DNA of 64,000 bases. Source: Pseudomonas tremae. Its GTDB lineage: Bacteria > Pseudomonadota > Gammaproteobacteria > Pseudomonadales > Pseudomonadaceae. The stretch is taken from the NCBI RefSeq assembly GCF_001401155.1, contig NZ_LJRO01000153.1, positions 186,001-250,000 on the forward strand, read 5' to 3'. A program made the translations under genes and the position numbers. Under the pieces are notes generated by a model that saw nothing but the letters and a program-made list of their open reading frames with translations, did not search any database and had not been told where the DNA came from. Position 1 is the stretch's first letter. Every line of letters starts with the position of its first letter. This document shows positions 8,074 through 18,530 of the stretch, piece after piece.

Positions 8074-9561
8074 TTAGCGGTTAGCTTTGAAGTCCTGCTC
8101 AGCCGCGAGGAAACGCGTCTGCATCGAAGCCGATGCTGGCTTGCCGATCAGGCTGAACACCACGATCGCGATGCTGGCGAGAATGAAACCGGGGATGATT
8201 TCATACAGCCCCATCGTGCTGAACTGCTTCCACAACACCACAGTCACCGCACCGACAACCACGCCAGCCAGAGCGCCGTTGCGCGTCATGCCTTTCCACA
8301 GTACCGAAATCAGCACCACAGGGCCGAATGCCGCACCGAAACCAGCCCAAGCGTAGCTCACCAGACCCAGCACACGGTTCTCAGGGTTGGCTGCCAGCAG
8401 AATGGCGATGATCGCAATCAGCAGCACCATTGCGCGACCGACCCAGACCAGTTCGACCTGGGAAGCGTCCTTGCGCAGATAAGCCTTGTAGAAGTCTTCG
8501 GTGAGTGCGCTGGAACACACCAGCAACTGACAGCTCAACGTGCTCATGACAGCAGCCAGAATCGCCGAGAGCAGCACGCCGGCAACCCAGGGATTGAACA
8601 GCAGTTTGGCCAGCTCGATGAACACCCGCTCGGGGTTTTCGACCACCGGGCCGGCCACATCCGGGTTGGCAGAGAAATAGGCGATCCCGAAGAAGCCGAC
8701 CGCCACGGTACCGCCCAGGCACAGAATCATCCAGGCCATGGAGATGCGACGGGCGTTGGCAATCGATTTGACCGAATCCGCCGCCATGAAGCGCGCCAGA
8801 ATATGCGGTTGACCGAAATAGCCCAGCCCCCAGCCCAGCAGTGAAATGATGCCGATGAAAGTAGTGTTCTTGAACATGTCGAAGCTGGTCGGATCTTTAG
8901 CTTCAATCGCCAGGAACGTCGCATCGACCCCGCCTGTCGCCAGCAGCACGATGATCGGCGTAAGGATCAGCGCGAAGATCATTAGCGTGGCCTGCACAGT
9001 GTCTGTCCAGCTGACAGCCAGGAAGCCACCGACAAACGTGTAGGCGATGGTCGCTGCGGCGCCGGCCCAAAGAGCGGTTTCGTAGGGCATGCCGAAGGTG
9101 CTTTCAAACAGGCGCGCACCGGCAACGATGCCGGAAGCGCAATAGATGGTGAAGAACACCAGAATCACAATGGCGGAAATGATGCGCAGCAGCCCGCTGC
9201 TGTCCTCGAAACGACTGCTGAAATAGTCCGGCAACGTCAATGCATCGCCATTGTGCTCGGTCTGAACACGCAGACGCCCCGCCACGAACAGCCAGTTGAG
9301 ATAAGCACCGACGATCAGGCCGATGGCGATCCAGCTCTCCGACAGACCCGACATGTAGATGGCGCCCGGCAGCCCCATCAGTAGCCAGCCGCTCATGTCC
9401 GAAGCACCCGCCGACAGTGCAGTGACCACACTGCCCAGGCTGCGTCCGCCAAGAATGTAATCCGAAAGGTTGTTGGTCGAGCGATAGGCCATCAGGCCGA
9501 TCAGTACCATTGCCGCGATGTAGATCACGAACGTGATCAAGGTAGGGTTGCTGACACTCAT
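8074..9561 (-). CDS. putP: Sodium/proline symporter PutP
   Basis: A 495-residue inner-membrane symporter of the SSS family, close to the E. coli protein's 502 residues. It has about 13 hydrophobic segments, and the early GRSLGSVVTALSAGASDMSGWLLMGLPGAIYMSG stretch carries residues typical of the Na+/proline site. ATG 9561 begins MSVSNPTLITFVIYIAAM and has AAGGCAGA upstream; an upstream in-frame start would add 29 unconserved residues. It brings in proline as carbon and nitrogen source or osmolyte. It is divergent from putA and shares a 430-base control region with PutA-type operator motifs. PutA bound to this DNA would repress both genes. Confidence 0.96.
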   Translation of the reverse strand: MSVSNPTLITFVIYIAAMVLIGLMAYRSTNNLSDYILGGRSLGSVVTALSAGASDMSGWLLMGLPGAIYMSGLSESWIAIGLIVGAYLNWLFVAGRLRVQTEHNGDALTLPDYFSSRFEDSSGLLRIISAIVILVFFTIYCASGIVAGARLFESTFGMPYETALWAGAAATIAYTFVGGFLAVSWTDTVQATLMIFALILTPIIVLLATGGVDATFLAIEAKDPTSFDMFKNTTFIGIISLLGWGLGYFGQPHILARFMAADSVKSIANARRISMAWMILCLGGTVAVGFFGIAYFSANPDVAGPVVENPERVFIELAKLLFNPWVAGVLLSAILAAVMSTLSCQLLVCSSALTEDFYKAYLRKDASQVELVWVGRAMVLLIAIIAILLAANPENRVLGLVSYAWAGFGAAFGPVVLISVLWKGMTRNGALAGVVVGAVTVVLWKQFSTMGLYEIIPGFILASIAIVVFSLIGKPASASMQTRFLAAEQDFKANR

Positions 9562-9683
9562 GAGTTCTGCCTTGGCATTGTTTTTATGTTGGCACCTGAT
9601 GCACCCGTGAACCACCGGACCGGCGATATTCACCTGTGCACCCGACACCGCGCTGACTGATCCCCTGCGGAATGACAGTCACG

Positions 9684-9920
9684 GTTGCACCGAGGGGATG
9701 GATGCTATGAAACAAAGCAGACAAGGTGCAACCCATTTCATCGCACAAGTTGCACCTGTTACAAAAAAACAGGTCAGGGCGATTTTTCGCCCTATTTTAG
9801 GGCGTTTTCGACGCAATACACGAAAAAACGCGCACCAGCATTGAGCGCAGGGATCATTTCACTGACCGTTCCCTGTGAATGTCACAAAATATTCTCCAAA
9901 CAGGGTTGCACTCGGTTGCA
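9684..9920. promoter_or_regulatory. putP-putA control region with five GTTGCA motifs (putative PutA operators)
   Basis: The divergent gap 9562-9991 contains GTTGCA at 9684-9689, its complement TGCAAC at 9727-9732, and GTTGCA at 9749-9754, 9905-9910 and 9915-9920. GTTGCA is the operator core bound by the ribbon-helix-helix domain of E. coli PutA. The last two copies are 10 bp apart, one helical turn, about 70 bases before the putA start; the first three lie on the putP side. A further TGCAAC occurs inside putA at 10132. The assignment to PutA is by motif identity and context; binding is not shown here. Confidence 0.75.
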
Positions 9921-9991
9921 CCTCGTCGACTCCAGCGCTAACCTGCGCCAAAGCCGATGCCACATTCGAGTGGCTATAAAGAGGACAACAT

Positions 9992-12900
9992 ATGGCCACC
10001 ACCACTCTTGGCGTCAAACTCGACGACCCTACCCGCGAGCGATTGAAAGCTGCCGCGCAGTCCATCGACCGTACACCGCACTGGTTGATCAAGCAGGCGA
10101 TCTTCAATTACCTGGAAAAGCTGGAGAGTGGTGCAACCTTGCTGGAGCTCGATGGCTCGACAGGCAAGGACAGCGATGACCGTGGCGAGCTGGCGGAAGA
10201 CACCGGCCTGCAATGCTTCCTGGATTTTGCCGAAAGCATCCAGCCGCAATCAGTGCTCCGCGCCGCTATTACCTCGGCCTACCGACGCCCCGAACCCGAA
10301 GTGGTGCCCATGCTGCTTGAGCAGGCTCGCCTGACGGCGCCTGTTGCAGAAGCCACCAACAAGATGGCTGCATCGATTGCAGAGAAACTCCGCAATCAGA
10401 AAAGCGCCGGCGGTCGTGCCGGTATTGTTCAGGGTCTGCTGCAGGAGTTTTCGCTTTCGTCTCAGGAAGGCGTTGCCCTGATGTGTCTGGCCGAGGCGCT
10501 GCTGCGCATCCCGGACAAGGGCACGCGTGATGCCTTGATACGCGACAAGATCAGCAACGGTAACTGGCAGCCACACCTCGGCAACAGCCCGTCACTGTTC
10601 GTCAACGCGGCAACCTGGGGCCTGTTGCTGACCGGCAAGCTGGTCGCGACACACAACGAAGCAGGCCTTACCTCTTCGCTGAGCCGCATCATTGGCAGAA
10701 GCGGCGAACCGATGATCCGCAAGGGCGTCGACATGGCCATGCGCCTTATGGGCGAGCAGTTCGTCACCGGCGAAACCATCGGTGAAGCCCTGGCCAACGC
10801 CAGCCGGTTTGAAGCCAAGGGCTTCCGCTACTCCTATGACATGCTGGGTGAAGCAGCACTGACCGAGCACGACGCCCAGAAATATCTGGCGTCCTACGAG
10901 CAGGCCATTCACTCGATAGGCAAAGCGTCCCATGGCCGCGGCATCTACGAAGGCCCGGGCATTTCCATCAAGCTGTCGGCGCTGCACCCGCGCTACAGCC
11001 GCGCTCAATACGAGCGCGTGATGGAAGAGCTATATCCGCGCCTGCTGGCGCTCACCTTGCTGGCCAAACAATATGATATCGGCCTGAACATCGACGCCGA
11101 AGAAGCCGACCGCCTGGAGCTGTCGCTGGACCTGCTCGAACGCCTGTGCTTCGAACCGCAGCTGACTGGCTGGAATGGCATCGGCTTCGTGATTCAGGCT
11201 TATCAGAAGCGCTGCCCATATGTGATTGACTACGTGATCGACCTTGCACGTCGCAGTCGTCATCGCCTGATGATACGTCTGGTAAAAGGCGCCTACTGGG
11301 ACAGCGAGATCAAACGCGCACAGGTCGAAGGCCTGGAAGGCTACCCGGTGTACACCCGCAAGGTGTACACCGACGTGTCGTACATCGCTTGCGCCCGCAA
11401 GTTGCTGGCGGCACCGGAAGTCATCTATCCGCAATTCGCCACGCACAACGCCCACACTCTGGCGGCCATCTACCAGATTGCCGGTCAGAACTACTACCCC
11501 GGCCAGTATGAGTTCCAGTGCCTGCACGGCATGGGCGAACCGCTTTACGAGCAAGTCGTAGGCAAAGTGGCCGATGGCAAGCTGAACCGTCCATGCCGCG
11601 TGTACGCACCGGTCGGCACCCACGAAACGCTACTGGCGTATCTGGTCCGCCGCCTGCTGGAAAACGGCGCCAACACCTCATTCGTCAACCGGATTGCCGA
11701 CCACTCTATCTCCATTCAGGAACTGGTGGCCGACCCGGTCAGCCAGATCGAGCGCATGGCAACGCAGGAAGGCGGTTTCGGCCTGCCGCACCCGCGCATT
11801 CCGCTGCCGCGTGACCTTTATGGCTCAGAACGCGCCAACTCCAGCGGCATCGACATGGCCAACGAACATCGTCTGGCTTCGCTGTCTTCGGCACTGCTGG
11901 CTACCGCACACAACGACTGGAAAGCCGCGCCGATGCTCGGTTGCCCGGCAGGTGCAGGCAGCCTGACCGCTGCATTGAACCCTTCGGACCTGCGTGATGT
12001 GGTGGGTCATGTGCAGGAAGCCTCCCTGCAAGACGTGGATAACGCCATTCAGTGCGCCTTGAGCGCCGGCCCGATCTGGCAGGCCACACCGCCTGCCGAG
12101 CGAGCTGCAATTCTGGAGCGTGCTGCCGATCTTATGGAAGCCGAAATCCAGCCGCTGATGGGCTTGCTGGTCCGGGAAGCAGGCAAAACGTTCGCCAACG
12201 CCATCGCAGAAGTGCGAGAAGCGGTGGATTTCCTGCGCTACTACGCTGTGCAGGCACGAAATGATTTTACCAACGACGGCCACCGCCCTCTGGGACCTGT
12301 GGTGTGCATCAGCCCCTGGAACTTCCCGCTGGCGATTTTCAGTGGGCAGGTTGCCGCCGCACTCGCCGCTGGCAACCCGGTGCTGGCCAAGCCTGCCGAG
12401 CAGACGCCGTTGATCGCCGCTCAGGCCGTGCGCCTGTTGCTTGAGGCAGGAATTCCGGAAGGCGTGCTGCAACTGCTGCCAGGCCGTGGCGAAACCGTAG
12501 GTGCCGGGCTGGTGGGTGATGAGCGCATCAAGGGCGTGATGTTCACCGGTTCCACCGAGGTCGCCCGCCTGCTGCAACGCAATGTCGCAGGTCGCCTGGA
12601 TTCTCAGGGCCGTCCTGTCCCGTTGATCGCCGAAACCGGTGGCCAGAACGCGATGATCGTCGACTCTTCGGCGCTGACCGAGCAGGTGGTGATCGACGTG
12701 GTGTCTTCGGCGTTCGACAGCGCCGGCCAACGCTGCTCGGCACTGCGCGTGCTGTGTCTGCAGGAAGACTCCGCCGACCGCGTCATCGAAATGCTCAAGG
12801 GCGCAATGGCCGAAAGCCGCTTGGGCAACCCGGAGCGCCTGTCCGTGGACATCGGCCCGGTCATCGATGCCGAGGCCAAGGCCGGGATCGAGAAACACAT

Positions 12901-13945
12901 CCAGGCCATGCGCGACAAAGGCCGCACGGTTTACCAGGTGGCCATGGCCGACAGTGCCGAACTCAAGCGCGGCACCTATGTGATGCCTACCCTTATCGAG
13001 CTGGAAAGCTTCGATGAGCTGCAACGCGAAATCTTCGGCCCGGTGCTGCACGTGGTGCGCTACAAGCGTAAGGCGCTGGACCAGTTGATCGGCCAGATCA
13101 ATGCGTCCGGCTATGGCCTGACACTCGGCGTACACACCCGCATCGACGAAACCATCGCCAAGGTCATCGACAACGTCAATGCCGGTAACGTCTACGTCAA
13201 CCGCAACATTGTCGGTGCCGTGGTGGGTGTTCAACCGTTTGGCGGCGAAGGTTTGTCCGGCACAGGCCCAAAAGCCGGTGGTCCGCTGTATCTGTATCGC
13301 CTGCTGTCGACACGACCTCACGATGCCATCGAGAAATCGTTCGAGCGTGGCGACGCGCTGGTCGCTCCGGATACCCGTCTGCGCGAGGTGATGAGCAAAC
13401 CGCTGCAGGCATTGAAAGCATGGGCCGCCAGCAGTCAAAACGCCGAACTGGATGCGCTGTGCAGCCAGTACGCCGAGCAGTCGCAAAGCGGCATTACCCG
13501 CCAGTTGGCAGGCCCTACCGGCGAGCGCAACAGCTATGCGATCCTGCCACGCGAGCACATCTTGTGCCTGGCCGATGACGAAGCCGACCTGCTGATTCAA
13601 CTGGCGGCCGTTCTGGCTGTCGGCGGCTCGGCCGTCTGGCCGGAAACAGATGTCGGCAAACCACTGCGCGCGCGCCTGCCCAAAGAGGTGCAGGCACGTA
13701 TCAAGCTCGTTCCGGACTGGAAAAAGGATGAAGTCACCATCGACGCCGTCCTGCACCACGGCGACTCGGACCAGCTACGCGCTATCTGCCAGCAGGTCGC
13801 GCGGCGCAACGGCGCGATAGTCGGCGTCAACGGCCTGTCCCACGGCGAAACCAGTGTTCCACTGGAGCGTCTGGTGATAGAACGCGCACTGAGCGTCAAC
13901 ACGGCGGCGGCTGGCGGCAATGCGAGCTTGATGACGATCGGGTGA
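9992..13945 (+). CDS. putA: Trifunctional PutA: repressor, proline dehydrogenase and P5C dehydrogenase
   Basis: A 1317-residue protein, the full length of trifunctional PutA. Residues 1-47 form the DNA-binding ribbon-helix-helix ([20 protein letters not shown]). A proline dehydrogenase barrel with FAD follows at ~240-560 ([37 protein letters not shown]). The glutamate-semialdehyde dehydrogenase domain spans ~645-1115, with the general base E881 (ETGGQNAM) and catalytic C915 (GQRCSAL). A C-terminal extension to 1317 is the usual conserved lid/flap domain. It oxidises proline to glutamate at the membrane and represses put genes when proline is absent. ATG 9992 has AGAGGA 7 bases upstream. Confidence 0.97.
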   Translation: MATTTLGVKLDDPTRERLKAAAQSIDRTPHWLIKQAIFNYLEKLESGATLLELDGSTGKDSDDRGELAEDTGLQCFLDFAESIQPQSVLRAAITSAYRRPEPEVVPMLLEQARLTAPVAEATNKMAASIAEKLRNQKSAGGRAGIVQGLLQEFSLSSQEGVALMCLAEALLRIPDKGTRDALIRDKISNGNWQPHLGNSPSLFVNAATWGLLLTGKLVATHNEAGLTSSLSRIIGRSGEPMIRKGVDMAMRLMGEQFVTGETIGEALANASRFEAKGFRYSYDMLGEAALTEHDAQKYLASYEQAIHSIGKASHGRGIYEGPGISIKLSALHPRYSRAQYERVMEELYPRLLALTLLAKQYDIGLNIDAEEADRLELSLDLLERLCFEPQLTGWNGIGFVIQAYQKRCPYVIDYVIDLARRSRHRLMIRLVKGAYWDSEIKRAQVEGLEGYPVYTRKVYTDVSYIACARKLLAAPEVIYPQFATHNAHTLAAIYQIAGQNYYPGQYEFQCLHGMGEPLYEQVVGKVADGKLNRPCRVYAPVGTHETLLAYLVRRLLENGANTSFVNRIADHSISIQELVADPVSQIERMATQEGGFGLPHPRIPLPRDLYGSERANSSGIDMANEHRLASLSSALLATAHNDWKAAPMLGCPAGAGSLTAALNPSDLRDVVGHVQEASLQDVDNAIQCALSAGPIWQATPPAERAAILERAADLMEAEIQPLMGLLVREAGKTFANAIAEVREAVDFLRYYAVQARNDFTNDGHRPLGPVVCISPWNFPLAIFSGQVAAALAAGNPVLAKPAEQTPLIAAQAVRLLLEAGIPEGVLQLLPGRGETVGAGLVGDERIKGVMFTGSTEVARLLQRNVAGRLDSQGRPVPLIAETGGQNAMIVDSSALTEQVVIDVVSSAFDSAGQRCSALRVLCLQEDSADRVIEMLKGAMAESRLGNPERLSVDIGPVIDAEAKAGIEKHIQAMRDKGRTVYQVAMADSAELKRGTYVMPTLIELESFDELQREIFGPVLHVVRYKRKALDQLIGQINASGYGLTLGVHTRIDETIAKVIDNVNAGNVYVNRNIVGAVVGVQPFGGEGLSGTGPKAGGPLYLYRLLSTRPHDAIEKSFERGDALVAPDTRLREVMSKPLQALKAWAASSQNAELDALCSQYAEQSQSGITRQLAGPTGERNSYAILPREHILCLADDEADLLIQLAAVLAVGGSAVWPETDVGKPLRARLPKEVQARIKLVPDWKKDEVTIDAVLHHGDSDQLRAICQQVARRNGAIVGVNGLSHGETSVPLERLVIERALSVNTAAAGGNASLMTIG

Positions 13946-13960
13946 TACAACACGCTATCT

Positions 13961-13986
13961 CGTTGCCGCGCTCCAGCGTGGCAACG
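13961..13986 (+). terminator. Hairpin after putA
   Basis: CGTTGCC (13961-13967) pairs with GGCAACG (13980-13986) 15 bases after the putA stop codon. There is no T-run. It may be a terminator stem or a short REP-like palindrome. Confidence 0.4.
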
Positions 13987-14086
13987 ATGGCTGTTCGAAA
14001 GAGCACCTATCATCCGAATCAATCTTGCTACCGCCAACGCACAACGCGTCCTAGACTGAGCCTATTCCAATAATAGGTACGCCATT

Positions 14087-15889
14087 ATGTCCGAGTCGCT
14101 GCTCAGTTCCCGAAATCTGGCTTTCGAGCTGTACGAAGTGCTGGACGCCGAGGGGCTGATCCGGCGTGAGCGGTTTGCCGAGCATTCGCGAGAAACCTTC
14201 GATGCTGCGCTGGGAACCGCGCGTACCATCGCGGAAAAATACTTCGCGCCGCACAATCGCAAGGCTGACGAGAACGAACCGCGCTACGAGAACGGAGAGG
14301 CCATTCTGATTCCAGAGGTCAAGCCGGCAGTAGACGCGTTCCTTGAAGCCGGTTTTCTCAACGCATCGCGTAATTTCGAAGCGGGCGGCATGCAGTTGCC
14401 TACCTTGCTCTCCCAAGCGTGTTTCGCGCACTTTCAGGCAGCCAATGTCGGGACCACCTCATACCCGTTCCTGACGATGGGCGCGGCCAATCTGATCGAA
14501 AGCTTTGGTAGCGACGAGCAGAAGCAGCGCTTTCTGCAGCCTATGATCGAGGGCCGTTTTTTCGGCACCATGGCGCTGACTGAACCCCATGCAGGTTCGT
14601 CCTTGTCTGACATACGCACACGTGCAGAACCCGCAGCGGACGGTACGTATAGACTGCGCGGCAACAAGATCTTCATTTCCGGAGGCGATCATTCGCTATC
14701 CGAGAACATCGTACACATGGTTCTGGCGAAACTGCCGGATGCGCCTGGCGGGGTCAAAGGCATCTCGCTGTTCATCGTGCCAAAATTTATGGTCAACGAA
14801 GATGGCAGCCTGGGTAAACGCAACGATGTATTGCTGGCCGGGCTGTTTCACAAGATGGGCTGGAAAGGCACCACGTCCACAGCGCTCAACTTCGGCGATA
14901 ACGGCGAGTGTGTTGGCTATCTGGTGGGAAAAGCGCATCACGGTCTGAGCTACATGTTTCAGATGATGAACGAAGCGCGCATTGGCGTCGGCCTTGGCGC
15001 TGCGATGCTGGGTTATTCGGGTTATCTGTATTCACTTGAGTACGCCCGCGATCGCCCGCAGGGCCGTTTGCCAGACAGCAAAAGCCCGGAAAGCAAGCCT
15101 GTCCCGATCATTCAGCACGCTGACGTGCGGCGCATGCTATTGACCCAGAAAGCCTATGTGGAAGGCGCCTTTGACCTCTGCCTGTATGCCTCGCGGCTGT
15201 TCGACGATACCCAGACCGGCGAGACAGAAGATGTCCGCAAGCAGGCTCACGAGTTACTCGACCTGCTGACCCCTGTCGTCAAATCCTGGCCATCGGAGTT
15301 CTGTCTCAAGGCCAATGAACTGGCGATTCAAGTGCTCGGCGGTCACGGCTATACCCGCGAGTACCCGGTCGAGCAGTATTACCGGGATAACCGCCTTAAC
15401 CCGATCCACGAGGGCACGCAAGGGATTCAGTCGCTGGACCTGCTGGGTCGCAAGCTGGCGCAAAACGGCGGGACCGGACTCAAGCAGTTGTTGCGTCTGA
15501 TTTCCGGCACCTGCGAACGCGCCCAGGCACACGCCCCCATTGATGAACTGCGCCAGCCTCTCGAACATCTGGTGGCACGTCTGCAGGCCGTCACCCTTGG
15601 CCTGTTGACCGATATGGCTCAGGGCAGAATCACCAGCACCCTCGCCAATTCGGCGCTGTACCTCAAGGTATTCGGGCACACCATCGTCGGCTGGCGATGG
15701 CTGGAACAGGCCATCCGGTCAGAGGAAGGTTTGAGCAAAGGCAATGCGGCTGATAACGACTTTTACAGGGGCAAGCTGCAAGCAGCTCGGTACTTCCTGA
15801 CATGGGAAGTACCGAGCTGCCATCACGAGCTGACAATACTGGAAAACCGTGATGACACGTGCCTGGCAATGCACGAGAACTGGTTTTGA
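14087..15889 (+). CDS. Acyl-CoA dehydrogenase, large (~600 residue) DmdC-like subfamily
   Basis: A 600-residue FAD enzyme of the acyl-CoA dehydrogenase superfamily with the extra C-terminal domain (Acyl-CoA_dh_C). Visible: N-terminal helical domain, MALTEPHAGSSLSDIRT in the FAD-binding beta domain, NEARIGVGLGAAMLG, and HEGTQGIQSLDLLGRK, in which E442 is the expected catalytic base. Proteins of this length include 3-methylmercaptopropionyl-CoA dehydrogenase (DmdC) and long- or branched-chain enzymes; the acyl chain cannot be assigned. A small palindrome CCTATT-N5-AATAGG (14061-14077) lies directly before the start and could bind a regulator. The 3' end holds a 16-bp perfect inverted repeat (15782-15820). 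It converges on the toxin-like gene. Confidence 0.9.
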   Translation: MSESLLSSRNLAFELYEVLDAEGLIRRERFAEHSRETFDAALGTARTIAEKYFAPHNRKADENEPRYENGEAILIPEVKPAVDAFLEAGFLNASRNFEAGGMQLPTLLSQACFAHFQAANVGTTSYPFLTMGAANLIESFGSDEQKQRFLQPMIEGRFFGTMALTEPHAGSSLSDIRTRAEPAADGTYRLRGNKIFISGGDHSLSENIVHMVLAKLPDAPGGVKGISLFIVPKFMVNEDGSLGKRNDVLLAGLFHKMGWKGTTSTALNFGDNGECVGYLVGKAHHGLSYMFQMMNEARIGVGLGAAMLGYSGYLYSLEYARDRPQGRLPDSKSPESKPVPIIQHADVRRMLLTQKAYVEGAFDLCLYASRLFDDTQTGETEDVRKQAHELLDLLTPVVKSWPSEFCLKANELAIQVLGGHGYTREYPVEQYYRDNRLNPIHEGTQGIQSLDLLGRKLAQNGGTGLKQLLRLISGTCERAQAHAPIDELRQPLEHLVARLQAVTLGLLTDMAQGRITSTLANSALYLKVFGHTIVGWRWLEQAIRSEEGLSKGNAADNDFYRGKLQAARYFLTWEVPSCHHELTILENRDDTCLAMHENWF

Positions 15890-15911
15890 TCAAACCCCGG
15901 CTGGCACTTGC

Positions 15912-18530
15912 TCAGTGAGGGCTGAACAGGTTGGCCAGTGGGTCATGCGGAAAAAACCGGTCGACCAGCACCTTGGCGTCTGCACCCAGCTTGAGCGTAT
16001 ATTGCGCCCGGCTGAAGGGTTCACCCGTGCGCAGATCGTAAAGCGTCAGCCCTTGAGCCGGGCGGTCTACCTCCTGCATCTGGACTTTCATGATGCGGTA
16101 AAAATCACCGACGACTTCTTCGATGCTGTCGATCTGAAAATAGCATCCAGGCAGAAATATCGACTCGGCTTCCTCGGGCGAGGCTGAAAACGGCGCAATC
16201 GGAGTGGCCCTCAGATACCGCCCCTTGGGCAATACAAACACCACCGAAGTGTCATCAAACGTTACTGGCGCAATGAGCGCGTTGGTGGGAGCACCGGCAC
16301 GACTGCTGGCGAAAGCGCCAACCACATAGGGGTTTTCACTGAACGAGGTGATATCGGTATTGACCAGAACATCACCGACCTTGATCTGCCCGCTGCGGAA
16401 TACCGCACCCGAGGTGCCGCGATCGCCACTGCCGCCCCGATACAACTCGACATCATTGTTATAGCCCACCACATGGATGTCATCGGCAAGCCGCTCAATG
16501 AACCTGACCTGATGATTGACATCACGCTTGCCTGTACGCAGGAATCGATTGAACATCGCGTCCTCCTGAGTGTAGAGCTTGATGTTAGCGCCGCTATATT
16601 CGTCCTCGCCCAGCCTGAATACTCTGTGTTTTCCGTGCCACGGGTCTTTGTACACCTCATCGCCGTCGGACGAAGAGTCAGACTCCAAAACATCCTCCGG
16701 GGTGGGTTCCCAGATCGCCATGACTTGTTTCTGCCGGGCCAGGGCGCTGTCCGAATAGTACTGTTCGTTGAAGATGTCCGTTTGCAGGTACCGGTCCCAA
16801 AACGTCGAACGCACCGCCACGTAAGGTTTGCTTGCAGGGGCAAATGCGCTGGTTGACGGAACCTGCGGTTCCATAGGCGAGCCGCCCTGCAAGCCGAGTG
16901 GTTTCATTAACATCCACTCCCCGTCTGCACCGAGACGCACAGGCTGGCCGCCGATGAACGCAAAGGGATTGTCAGGGTTGACGATAAACCAGCAATGCTC
17001 TTGCTCATTGAACATCACGCGGTAAGGCAGTTGCCCAAGCTTGATCCAGGTTTCGCCATTGCTCAGCGAGTAAATACTACGAAACCTGCCTTCCGCGGCT
17101 GAAGGCGTGAGGCTGTCCAGCAGCAGGTTGCCTTCCATGTTATCCAGTAGATCAACAGGCACGCTGCCCTGCACAATTTCACCGGGCAGTGACACAACAT
17201 CGGCACGCACTAATTGCGTGGGCTCGGGCGTGGCCCGAATGGACATCAGTAGTGGCAGATTAAAAAGCAGATAAAGGGTGTTGATAATGGCCCCCAACAC
17301 ACCAGCGCGGCGTTGCGCCGGGGTTTTGCCGTTGACCGCCTGTTCGATGTTCAAACCGGTGTTGGCAAAGCTTGCGCCAACCAGTGTCAGGGCAACAGGC
17401 CACCCCAATGGGGCAAGTCCGCCAAAAACCTGCATGAACGCACTTAGATATCCCATCCACATCTGCTTGCGCAGATCGGTATTGGACGTCAGCAATTGAC
17501 GCGCATCGGCGCTCATGGCCTGGCGCGCAATATCACGCTGGTAAATAAACGGATCACCCACAATGGGTGCCTGGGATAGGTTGATAAGTCGAACATCGGC
17601 ATGCCAGTCCTGCGCGAGCAACTCGCTCACACCACTGGAAAAGCTGGCGCTGTCTTTTATCAGTGCCGCTTGGCCTCGCAGGAAATGGCCTGTCAGCGCC
17701 TTGCCGGCCTGCTCGCTCAGGAACTGCTCTTTGAGCCAGTTGTACAAAGCGCGTTCGTTATCAAACACCCGAAAAGGCTGCTCGGCATCAGGCCAATAAA
17801 TAACCTCCCGACCATCGGCGATAACAATGCGCAGCATGTCGTGGGCCTCGATGCCATTGATATCCAGCGTATGCACCGAAAGGCCAAGCGTTGCCGGAGG
17901 CGATTCCAGCAAGGCTTTCAACGTAAGAGGCTGTAAGGGGTCAGTGACCACGAAGCGAGTGACGTGTTTGAAGTCGTCTGGCGAAAGCTGGCCTTTGCGC
18001 AGGCAATTACCGGCTGCAACCAGATAGTGCGCTTTGGCAAATATGCAGAAATTCTCGCTGTGCGTGCTCCAGAAACGCTCCATACGGCGGGTGTACTGCT
18101 CGCTGAAATCGAGTGTCCACATGTCCTTGAGCACGTCCTGAGGCAGCATGGGCACCTCGTTGCGCTCGTCGAAAACCCCATGATCCGGGCCATCGGTGTA
18201 AAAACCGCCGTACAGGGAGAGCTCGTCGCTGGCTTCCTGGTCGTGGGCTTCGAAGCGCTGCATGAGCAGTTCGATCAACGTCATTGATTGCACCGGCTTA
18301 CCGGAATGCTGCCAGCCGGTAAAGGTACGCGGACTGCTGCTCGCGCTGCCAAAACGATGCCAGTACACCCTGTCAGGATTGAACACCCTTTTCGTGTGCT
18401 GAAGCATGATATTGCTGGCTGCTTCATAGGCAAGATCGTGCAGGTCGGGATAATCGAGCACAAACTGCCGCGCGCGTTCGCGCAGCCGTTGCTGATCAGT
18501 CATAGGTATTTTCGAAGGTATGGATGTCAT
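15912..18530 (-). CDS. DUF6543-type toxin-like protein with C-terminal ADP-ribosyltransferase domain
   Basis: An 872-residue protein starting at ATG 18530, which has AGGAAG 7 bases upstream; the frame is open 20 codons further up, without a better site. Residues ~20-340 resemble the N-terminal domain of large Pseudomonas dermonecrotic-toxin-like proteins (DUF6543; recognised from memory, medium certainty), with SSSPRTFTGW and LYGGFYTDGPDHGVFDERNEV. Two strongly hydrophobic stretches (357-392 and 407-431) could insert into membranes. The C-terminal ~185 residues show the R-S-E ADP-ribosyltransferase triad: Arg698 in ELYRGG, Ser729-Phe-Ser731 in DITSFSENPYVVGAF, and E787-A-E789 before SIFLPGCYFQID. 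The ExE form is typical of arginine-modifying enzymes. There is no Sec signal, no adjacent secretion genes and no immunity gene on the same strand. Delivery route and target are unknown. Confidence 0.75.
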   Translation of the reverse strand: MTSIPSKIPMTDQQRLRERARQFVLDYPDLHDLAYEAASNIMLQHTKRVFNPDRVYWHRFGSASSSPRTFTGWQHSGKPVQSMTLIELLMQRFEAHDQEASDELSLYGGFYTDGPDHGVFDERNEVPMLPQDVLKDMWTLDFSEQYTRRMERFWSTHSENFCIFAKAHYLVAAGNCLRKGQLSPDDFKHVTRFVVTDPLQPLTLKALLESPPATLGLSVHTLDINGIEAHDMLRIVIADGREVIYWPDAEQPFRVFDNERALYNWLKEQFLSEQAGKALTGHFLRGQAALIKDSASFSSGVSELLAQDWHADVRLINLSQAPIVGDPFIYQRDIARQAMSADARQLLTSNTDLRKQMWMGYLSAFMQVFGGLAPLGWPVALTLVGASFANTGLNIEQAVNGKTPAQRRAGVLGAIINTLYLLFNLPLLMSIRATPEPTQLVRADVVSLPGEIVQGSVPVDLLDNMEGNLLLDSLTPSAAEGRFRSIYSLSNGETWIKLGQLPYRVMFNEQEHCWFIVNPDNPFAFIGGQPVRLGADGEWMLMKPLGLQGGSPMEPQVPSTSAFAPASKPYVAVRSTFWDRYLQTDIFNEQYYSDSALARQKQVMAIWEPTPEDVLESDSSSDGDEVYKDPWHGKHRVFRLGEDEYSGANIKLYTQEDAMFNRFLRTGKRDVNHQVRFIERLADDIHVVGYNNDVELYRGGSGDRGTSGAVFRSGQIKVGDVLVNTDITSFSENPYVVGAFASSRAGAPTNALIAPVTFDDTSVVFVLPKGRYLRATPIAPFSASPEEAESIFLPGCYFQIDSIEEVVGDFYRIMKVQMQEVDRPAQGLTLYDLRTGEPFSRAQYTLKLGADAKVLVDRFFPHDPLANLFSPH

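Noticed and set aside
9685..10179. An open plus-strand frame covering the putP-putA control region and the start of putA
   Set aside because: It crosses the operator region, is out of frame with putA and has no conserved content.
11825..13759. A 644-codon open frame antisense to putA
   Set aside because: It lies wholly within the well-supported putA coding sequence, has no ribosome-binding site and a Gln/His/Arg-rich composition typical of antisense frames in GC-rich genes.
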